The notes below the pieces were generated by a model. The model was given only the letters and a program-made list of their open reading frames with translations, was not told the origin of the DNA and did no database searches. Shown here piece by piece: positions 48,399-53,341 of a DNA stretch of 53,341 nucleotides. The position numbers and the translations under genes were made by a program. Every line of letters begins with the position of its first letter. Position 1 is the first letter of the stretch. The stretch is from Ferrimicrobium sp. Lineage in GTDB: Bacteria > Actinomycetota > Acidimicrobiia > Acidimicrobiales > Acidimicrobiaceae. The stretch covers positions 1-53,341 of the forward strand of contig JALCZJ010000016.1 of the NCBI GenBank assembly GCA_022690815.1, given 5' to 3'.

Positions 48399-49709
48399 AT
48401 GTCAAAGCCCTTAAATCGCAAACTACTCTTATCTGGCGCTGCCGGGGTCTTGGTGATTGCAGGACTCACAGCGTTTGTCCTCAACAATGGCCATGATCGT
48501 CCTACCACATCCCACTCGGTCGCGCACGAGCCAAAGGGGACCAGGGGCAATCGAGCGAGCGCCAAGTTGAGTGCGGCGGCCACCAACCCCGCTTCATCGG
48601 CGACACCTCCGCAGTTCGCAGCCCTCGGTCATGACTGGCGAATAACTCCCTCAGGCAAGCTTTACATCTCTACAAATGGTCAGACGTACTATCCGGTAGA
48701 TCCGCCCAATCTGGTCCCCCAAGCGGCCTCGGCGGCGACCGTCGTGGTGACAGGTTCGACCGTCATGGTGTACCCCATGCCACCCCAATCTCAGGTCAAC
48801 CCACAGTTAAGCGTCGATGTCTCTCATGATGGCGGATCGACGTGGAGTGAAGTCCAGCTGCCAGCTGCGTTCACTTCTGGTCCTGCAGACGGGCAGTTCG
48901 TGGTGTCTCACGGATCAGTCGTCGGCTTGTTGGTCAACGACGAGACAATGCCGGATTTCCTGCAAGGGCAATGGTACCCGACGAGTAACGATGGCACCTC
49001 ATGGACGGAGTACCACACGCTACATAATATCGGTGGGAGCCAGATCACCCAAGTGGGATCTACGCTGTGGCTTCTCGCTGGCGCGGCACAACAACAACTA
49101 GATGAAAGCACTAATGGTGGTGTCTCCTGGAGCGCTGTCCACTTTCCGGGTGAGTCACTCGATGAGAAAACCGGATCTGGTTGCCTCTACCAGGTGTATC
49201 CGTCCATCGCCGGTGAACTGCCTTCTGGGCAGACCGTTATGGTTACCTCCAAGGGACCAGATGGTGGGTGCAACGGCAACCTGCCGGTGACAACCGCAGC
49301 TTACGAGAGCGCCAATAACGGCGCCACCTGGCAGGAGATCGCGTCCTTCACCGGGATAGGGCAGGCTATCGAAGGTCCACCTTTAGTAGCCTTAGTAGGA
49401 GGCGACTCGATCTGGGTGACACCAGACCTTAACGGCCAGCCTCAATTGGTACGTTTCCAATCAAATGGCTCCTACAGCTTGGTCTCCGATCCTCCTGGGC
49501 CGTCAGGTGCGAAGTACTTTGGACCATCTTCGCTCTTCGTGAACGCTCAAGGTCAACTTCAAGTTACGCTGGCAGGGCAGGTCGACATTCCATCACCGAC
49601 CGCTCCGAGAGTCACCGCGACCTACGTCTCCTCAGACCAGGGTAAGACTTGGCGGAGGCTCCCCGTCCGATTCCTAGCCAGTGGCTCCCCCATCCCAAAG
49701 CAGCCTTAA
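48399..49709 (+). CDS. Secreted Asp-box (BNR) repeat protein
   Basis: Protein of 436 residues. ATG 48399 follows GGGGAAG; the frame extends to 48351 but lies over the previous gene's end. N-terminal TM/signal anchor (LLLSGAAGVLVIAGLTAFVLNN). Five Asp-box motifs are seen: SHDGGSTWSEV, SNDGTSWTEY, STNGGVSWSAV, SANNGATWQEI and SSDQGKTWRRL. These form a beta-propeller as in sialidases and Ycf48, but no sialidase catalytic residues are evident. It starts 20 bases after the broken DUF1906 gene. Confidence 0.78.
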   Translation: MSKPLNRKLLLSGAAGVLVIAGLTAFVLNNGHDRPTTSHSVAHEPKGTRGNRASAKLSAAATNPASSATPPQFAALGHDWRITPSGKLYISTNGQTYYPVDPPNLVPQAASAATVVVTGSTVMVYPMPPQSQVNPQLSVDVSHDGGSTWSEVQLPAAFTSGPADGQFVVSHGSVVGLLVNDETMPDFLQGQWYPTSNDGTSWTEYHTLHNIGGSQITQVGSTLWLLAGAAQQQLDESTNGGVSWSAVHFPGESLDEKTGSGCLYQVYPSIAGELPSGQTVMVTSKGPDGGCNGNLPVTTAAYESANNGATWQEIASFTGIGQAIEGPPLVALVGGDSIWVTPDLNGQPQLVRFQSNGSYSLVSDPPGPSGAKYFGPSSLFVNAQGQLQVTLAGQVDIPSPTAPRVTATYVSSDQGKTWRRLPVRFLASGSPIPKQP

Positions 49710-49993
49710 CGCACCTCGGCAACCGAGAGCGTACCGTGCGAGGCAGAACTGAACCGGCGAGATTGCCATTACACGATCTTGCTGCCCGAGTGCAGTCAGA
49801 CGGCACGAGAGTCTATCTTCTGGTCAGCATCCGCAGTTTGGTAGCGCCGGGGTGGATGAGACCTAGGGCTGCTTCCTGAGACGAATCGATCCTGCCATAA
49901 CCACCCCTTGTGACGAATGTTGGGTTTTATGTTGGGTCAATGGGGATCGTAGCAGTGATAAGATTCAGATTAGGCCTCTGAACTGGTAGAATG

Positions 49994-50040
49994 TGGCTGG
50001 CGGGCCAGGGCTCGAACCTGGAACCTCCTGATCCAAAGTC
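49994..50040 (-). other. 3' fragment of tRNA-Gln(TTG), probable attachment site
   Basis: On the minus strand the sequence holds an anticodon loop CTTTGGA (TTG anticodon, 50032-50038), variable region AGGTT, T-arm CCAGG-TTCGAGC-CCTGG (50005-50021), acceptor strand CCCGCCA, discriminator G and encoded CCA (49994-49996). The 5' half (D-arm, 5' acceptor strand) is missing. A partial 3' tRNA copy is the usual scar of integration at a tRNA gene. Confidence 0.7.
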
Positions 50041-50141
50041 GGCTTATAAGTGACTCAGTTCTGGCCACCAGTTTGCATCAGTGCAGTTCAGAGAGGGTGA
50101 GATTGTCATGGCTTGTCGGGATTAGTCACGACTGCGCAGGA

Positions 50142-50167
50142 TTTCGTGACATTTTTCGTGACACGAA
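50142..50167. repeat. Direct repeats and palindrome TTCGTG-A-CACGAA
   Basis: TTTCGTGACA occurs at 50142-50151 and 50154-50163, and the second copy is part of the palindrome TTCGTGACACGAA (50155-50167). A related TTTCGTGGA is at 50221-50229. Lying 100 bases from the tRNA fragment, they could be arm-type or operator sites. The 50168-50735 stretch holds no convincing gene. Confidence 0.5.
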
Positions 50168-50735
50168 GCGGGTCTGTGATTGAGTCGCAGGCAACGGCTA
50201 CACCGCTGGCCCAAGGCCCATTTCGTGGATAGAGCATTCTTAGCGATCATCTTATAACCAGTGAGTGGACGATTGCTTCAAGCGAAGACGGCTGGCTCCA
50301 TCGCTACTGTGAACCTATGCTCTACAAACCACACTGGTCGTTACCAGACTGCGGACTTGAGAGCCAAGGTGCTTTCGTCCAGTAGCTCGACCTACAGCTT
50401 GGGCCTTGAGTCAGCAGCGCTGCAGGCTCCCGATGCTCTTATCGGGGAGTTTGCGGCGGGCACCGCTCAGCATTCTCTTGGGCTTGTGGATCTCACTGAG
50501 GCACACCTGATGGAATTCGCACACACTGATACTGAGACCTAGGGCGGGATGGTTGTCTTGAGCGACCCAGGGAGATATATCAATACTGCACTCAAAGAAC
50601 ACCTAGCAACAAATGTCGAGGACGCGGGTTCGATTCTAGCTGCGTGCACCATCAATCCCAAAGTATGTGTAATCACAGGATCCAAGAGACATCTCTCTGA
50701 AAGGACCTGTATTCAACAAAGTAAAGGAGTAACAG

Positions 50736-51875
50736 ATGACTAAGCGACTGATCAAGGCCATAGCTCTCACCCTCGGTGCCGGCATTCTGTTGACGGGCTG
50801 TGGCCTCGTTGGTGCCAAGCCAACGACTGGAGCCTCCGTCGTTGTGGTTGGTGCCAATGAGTCCAATGCTGCCCCCATTAATGATGCCCTCGCCGCCGAT
50901 GGCGAACTTACCGGTCTCGTAGCAGCTGACGCAATTATCCACTTCGTGGTTCCAGATGGGACTCCAACAGTGGCCCCAATGTCATTCAACCTCGCCCCAC
51001 AGGGAAATAACAGCCTCATCAGGAAGGAGACGACAGCCCTTGAGCAATCAAAACTTGCAAAGTACCTTGGTACCCTCGATGCCACTACCCCGCAGAACAA
51101 CCCTCTCTATGCGTTGAACCTAGCCGCTGACTTGTTGCATGGAAAATCAGGAGCGGGACCGCGTGAGATAATCGTGATCAACTCTGGACTTAGTTCGGTG
51201 GCCCCACTAGGGTTTCAAAACGGCATCCTTTCGGACACTCCATCCCAGGTGGTGAGTCAACTACGGTCAGCAGATGAGCTACCGGACCTATCGGGAATTT
51301 CAATCGACTGGTTAGGTCTCGGCGATGTAACTGGGCAACAAAGCCAGCTCACAATCGCTGACCAGGGTGACCTCAAGGCAATCTGGATGGCTATCTTGAC
51401 GGCGAGCGGAGCCAAGACCACGAGCTTTAACACCTCCCCTCTCCCCGGTGTCGCATCCTCAACTCTGCCACCAGTCACGCCAACTCCCGTGGGTGGGCTT
51501 GGATCGATCTCTGGGCAGATGGTGAGTGACCTTGGAAGCACTAGCGTCCATTTTGTCCCCGGCGAGGCGACTTACCTCAATCCAGCTCGAGCAGGTGGCG
51601 TGTTGTTAAATCTCGCTACACAGATCACCTCAGGAGGCTATACCAAGATCACAATCACTGGTACAGCAGCGCTACCAGGTTATCGAGCACTTTCTCTAGC
51701 CCGAGCTCAGTCAGTCGCAACCACCCTAGAACACGATGGCGTACCAAGTACAGATGTCACCATTGCAGGAGTTGGAACTCATTTTGACGGGTTTGTTCCT
51801 GATGTGATCAACGGCGAGTTCGACAATACCCTAGCCGAGCTTGATCGCCTTGTCATCGTCAAGGCCTCCAAGTAA
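50736..51875 (+). CDS. OmpA-like lipoprotein
   Basis: Lipoprotein precursor of 379 residues, lipobox ILLTGC with Cys22. A middle part (about 30-230) with VVVVGANESNA and IIVINSGLSSVAP has the look of a von Willebrand A-like fold. The C-terminal 110 residues resemble OmpA: PARAGGVLLNLATQI, ITITGTAALPGYRALSLARAQSVATTLEHDGVPSTDVTIAGVG. It would bind peptidoglycan from the outer face of the membrane. AAAGGAG lies upstream. It is followed by a tiny gene 86 bases later. Confidence 0.8.
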   Translation: MTKRLIKAIALTLGAGILLTGCGLVGAKPTTGASVVVVGANESNAAPINDALAADGELTGLVAADAIIHFVVPDGTPTVAPMSFNLAPQGNNSLIRKETTALEQSKLAKYLGTLDATTPQNNPLYALNLAADLLHGKSGAGPREIIVINSGLSSVAPLGFQNGILSDTPSQVVSQLRSADELPDLSGISIDWLGLGDVTGQQSQLTIADQGDLKAIWMAILTASGAKTTSFNTSPLPGVASSTLPPVTPTPVGGLGSISGQMVSDLGSTSVHFVPGEATYLNPARAGGVLLNLATQITSGGYTKITITGTAALPGYRALSLARAQSVATTLEHDGVPSTDVTIAGVGTHFDGFVPDVINGEFDNTLAELDRLVIVKASK

Positions 51876-51961
51876 ATCTCTGCAATCGGTAATATCGCAC
51901 CCTGCGACAGCTCTAGTAACTGTATCACTCACACAGACAAGGCGAGAGGAGGTGAGAAAGT

Positions 51962-52081
51962 ATGTACAACCCAGAGAAGGACCCGCCAAACATCCGCAAA
52001 GAGACCAAGCCGCATGAGTCTCGGAAGGTAGATGCCAAGACGGCAAAGTTTGCCGGCAAGGTTGCCCTAAGAGGTAAGTAA
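51962..52081 (+). CDS. Short basic peptide, unknown function
   Basis: A 39-residue frame, MYNPEKDPPNIRKETKPHES followed by RKVDAKTAKFAGKVALRGK, rich in Lys/Arg. A perfect AGGAGG lies upstream of the ATG with a suitable gap (GTGAGAAAGT). No family recognised. A hairpin follows 14 bases after the stop. Translation is likely given the ribosome site and the terminator, but not proven. Confidence 0.6.
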   Translation: MYNPEKDPPNIRKETKPHESRKVDAKTAKFAGKVALRGK

Positions 52082-52095
52082 AAGACCAGGAGAAG

Positions 52096-52144
52096 GGGCT
52101 CGAGGATCTCAAACCAGATAGAAAGCTTTTGGATCTTCGAGCCC
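52096..52144 (+). terminator. Hairpin after the small gene
   Basis: GGGCTCGAGGATC (52096-52108) pairs with GATCTTCGAGCCC (52132-52144) with one mismatch, loop of 23 bases. No T-tract. May end the lipoprotein/small-peptide transcript. Confidence 0.5.
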
Positions 52145-52244
52145 ATCTACAGAAAATCTCCCCAAAACCTGTAAGAAGACCCCGCTGTAGGACTCTCCCT
52201 CTTGGAATCCAAGAATGGGATCGATAAGAAAGTAGGCAAAACAG

Positions 52245-52733
52245 ATGTCAGAAGCAAAGCTCACGACAGAACGCATCACCAAAGTCCTCAAGGACCTCGA
52301 CTTGCACTATTTGGTTGATGAGGATGGCGACGTAGTGGCCCCCTTTAGTGCCGAGGCAGAGGTGTACAAGATCTGGTTCATAGTTAGCCTCCAGGGTGAC
52401 CTCGATTGCCGGGTCACGCTCGATAGGACGATCGAGTCCGATCAGTGCCCGAGGGTCTTGAGCATGCTCAATGCCTGGAACCTGAAGTGTCGTATGCCAA
52501 AGGCCTTTCTGCGCTGCGATGACAACGGCCGTGGGAGGATCATTTTACAACACTTCTCTCTGCTGGAGCCAGGAGTCGACGACGAGTTGCTTCTCCATCT
52601 GCTGGAAGTAACCATAATGGCGATCGGACAGTCTGTTACCTGGATCGCAGGTGAGTTCGCCTCCCTTCCCAAGGAGCTCGGTGACTCGCTTGGTTTCGAT
52701 GACCTAGAGAGAATGTTTCACGAGCGTGCTTGA
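52245..52733 (+). CDS. YbjN-domain protein
   Basis: Cytoplasmic protein of 162 residues. The pattern VLKDLDLHYLVDEDGDVVAPF, YKIWFIVSLQGD, RVLSMLNAWNLKCRMPKAFLRCDDNGRGRIILQHFSLLEPGVDDELLLHLL is that of the YbjN/T3SS-chaperone-like family (DUF1790). These proteins have chaperone-like or regulatory roles in stress; function here unknown. Confidence 0.75.
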   Translation: MSEAKLTTERITKVLKDLDLHYLVDEDGDVVAPFSAEAEVYKIWFIVSLQGDLDCRVTLDRTIESDQCPRVLSMLNAWNLKCRMPKAFLRCDDNGRGRIILQHFSLLEPGVDDELLLHLLEVTIMAIGQSVTWIAGEFASLPKELGDSLGFDDLERMFHERA

Positions 52734-52790
52734 GACCCCCCCTAAAACCTTGGTGTAATATGGCCGTACAACACGTCTGAGGGAGGGACG

Positions 52791-53341
52791 ATGGACCAGG
52801 ACCACGGGTGGGAGACGTTTTTCGCCGCGGACAAGAGAGTGCTTGAGCGCTATTGCCATATTAAATTTCGTTCTTGGGGTACTGCGAACGTCGATGACGC
52901 TATCCAAAATGCATGGATTAGTGTTAGTCAAAGACTTTCGCGTTCCTGTCCTGACTATCAGATTGAGCAGGTTGGGGGCGTATGGCGCACCGGTGATATC
53001 ATTAACCTGACCAGCTTTTTCCTCCGAGCTGTGCACAACGCATTGACAGGTGCATATAAGAAGGCCTTTCCGGGGAGATCAACTGACTTTGGGGAGGAGG
53101 ATGTCAAACAGTCAGACAGCGATGACGTTGACAAATTCCTAGCCGCCGAGTCGCTGGTGATCTTGAGGGAGAATTTGCAACGTCACCTCGAATACCTAGC
53201 TTCGGGGAGAGCAATCGCCAATGGTGACCCTTACGATCACAAGAATGCAGCGAAGGTGGTGCTCCATCGGATACTCACCGAGATTGTGAATTCACCTGAT
53301 GGAGAGATACCAGACTACTTCGCCAACAATAGAACCTTCCA
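52791..53341 (+). CDS. Sigma-factor-like protein, cut by window end
   Basis: An open frame from ATG 52791, with GGGAGGG upstream, runs off the window after 183 codons. The segment NVDDAIQNAWISVSQRL and LTSFFLRAVHNALTGAYKK resembles region 2 of ECF sigma factors (DDxxQExxxxxxxxL and WLxxIARNxxxDxxRR). No region 4 helix-turn-helix is seen before the edge. An unusually long linker of Asp/Glu follows. A TAATAT at 52756-52761 may be the -10 element. Could also be an uncharacterised DNA-binding protein. Confidence 0.5.
   Translation, partial: MDQDHGWETFFAADKRVLERYCHIKFRSWGTANVDDAIQNAWISVSQRLSRSCPDYQIEQVGGVWRTGDIINLTSFFLRAVHNALTGAYKKAFPGRSTDFGEEDVKQSDSDDVDKFLAAESLVILRENLQRHLEYLASGRAIANGDPYDHKNAAKVVLHRILTEIVNSPDGEIPDYFANNRTF

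Noticed and set aside
50261-50542. 93-codon plus-strand frame after the tRNA fragment
   Set aside because: No ribosome site or known domain; kept as possible but unsupported.

Overview
The window looks like a chromosomal segment of an actinobacterium, most likely an acidophilic member of the Acidimicrobiia (Ferrimicrobium/Acidithrix/Acidimicrobium type). This placement is inferred from moderately high GC, many GTG/TTG starts, actinobacterial-style lipoproteins, a sortase surface system and a red-type RuBisCO cluster. No rRNA gene or complete tRNA gene was seen, so the taxonomy is not proven.

Layout. (1) 0.4-10 kb is a catabolic block. A minus-strand operon encodes a GntR/FCD regulator, a CoA transferase (CaiB/BaiF), both hydantoinase/oxoprolinase subunits (HyuA, HyuB) and an N-carbamoylsarcosine-amidase-like hydrolase. 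It is flanked by a plus-strand dihydrodipicolinate-synthase-family lyase, an HMG-CoA-lyase-like enzyme and a PLP-dependent dehydratase. Two CCAATATTG palindromes at the regulator start are probable operators. (2) 10-19 kb holds housekeeping and transport genes: an MFS carrier, a cupin, a PiT phosphate transporter with its DUF47 partner, a lipoprotein, a nitrilase and a YgjP-type metallopeptidase. Two stretches of more than 1 kb carry no recognisable gene. (3) 20-24.6 kb is a decaying zone with a broken APC permease and a broken M20 peptidase, followed by an intact ArsR-like regulator and MFS pair.

(4) 25.2-37.1 kb is a complete Calvin-Benson cluster. On the minus strand are cbbL, cbbS and cbbX (red-type RuBisCO and its activase). 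On the plus strand are the divergent regulator cbbR, a class I fructose-bisphosphate aldolase, a NarL-type response regulator with a soluble GAF histidine kinase, a 953-residue fusion of transketolase to class II (GlpX-type) fructose-1,6-bisphosphatase, and phosphoribulokinase. Fixation, the FBP/SBP phosphatase step, carbon rearrangement and RuBP regeneration are therefore encoded together. The fusion protein is the most striking item in the window.

(5) 38-45.8 kb is a cell-surface operon on the minus strand. It encodes a secreted protein with a C-terminal sorting-like anchor, a YVTN-type beta-propeller lipoprotein, two large polytopic membrane proteins (GT-C-like and DUF2079), a family-2 glycosyltransferase and a sortase with a long C-terminal extension. 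(6) 46-50 kb is a scarred accessory region. It has IS21-like terminal repeat arrays around a small zinc-ribbon gene, a multiply frameshifted DUF1906 protein, an Asp-box (BNR) repeat protein and a 3' fragment of tRNA-Gln(TTG) that looks like an attachment site. (7) 50-53.3 kb may be the start of an integrated element: an OmpA-like lipoprotein, a 39-residue basic peptide with a perfect Shine-Dalgarno, a YbjN-like protein and a sigma-factor-like protein cut by the window end.
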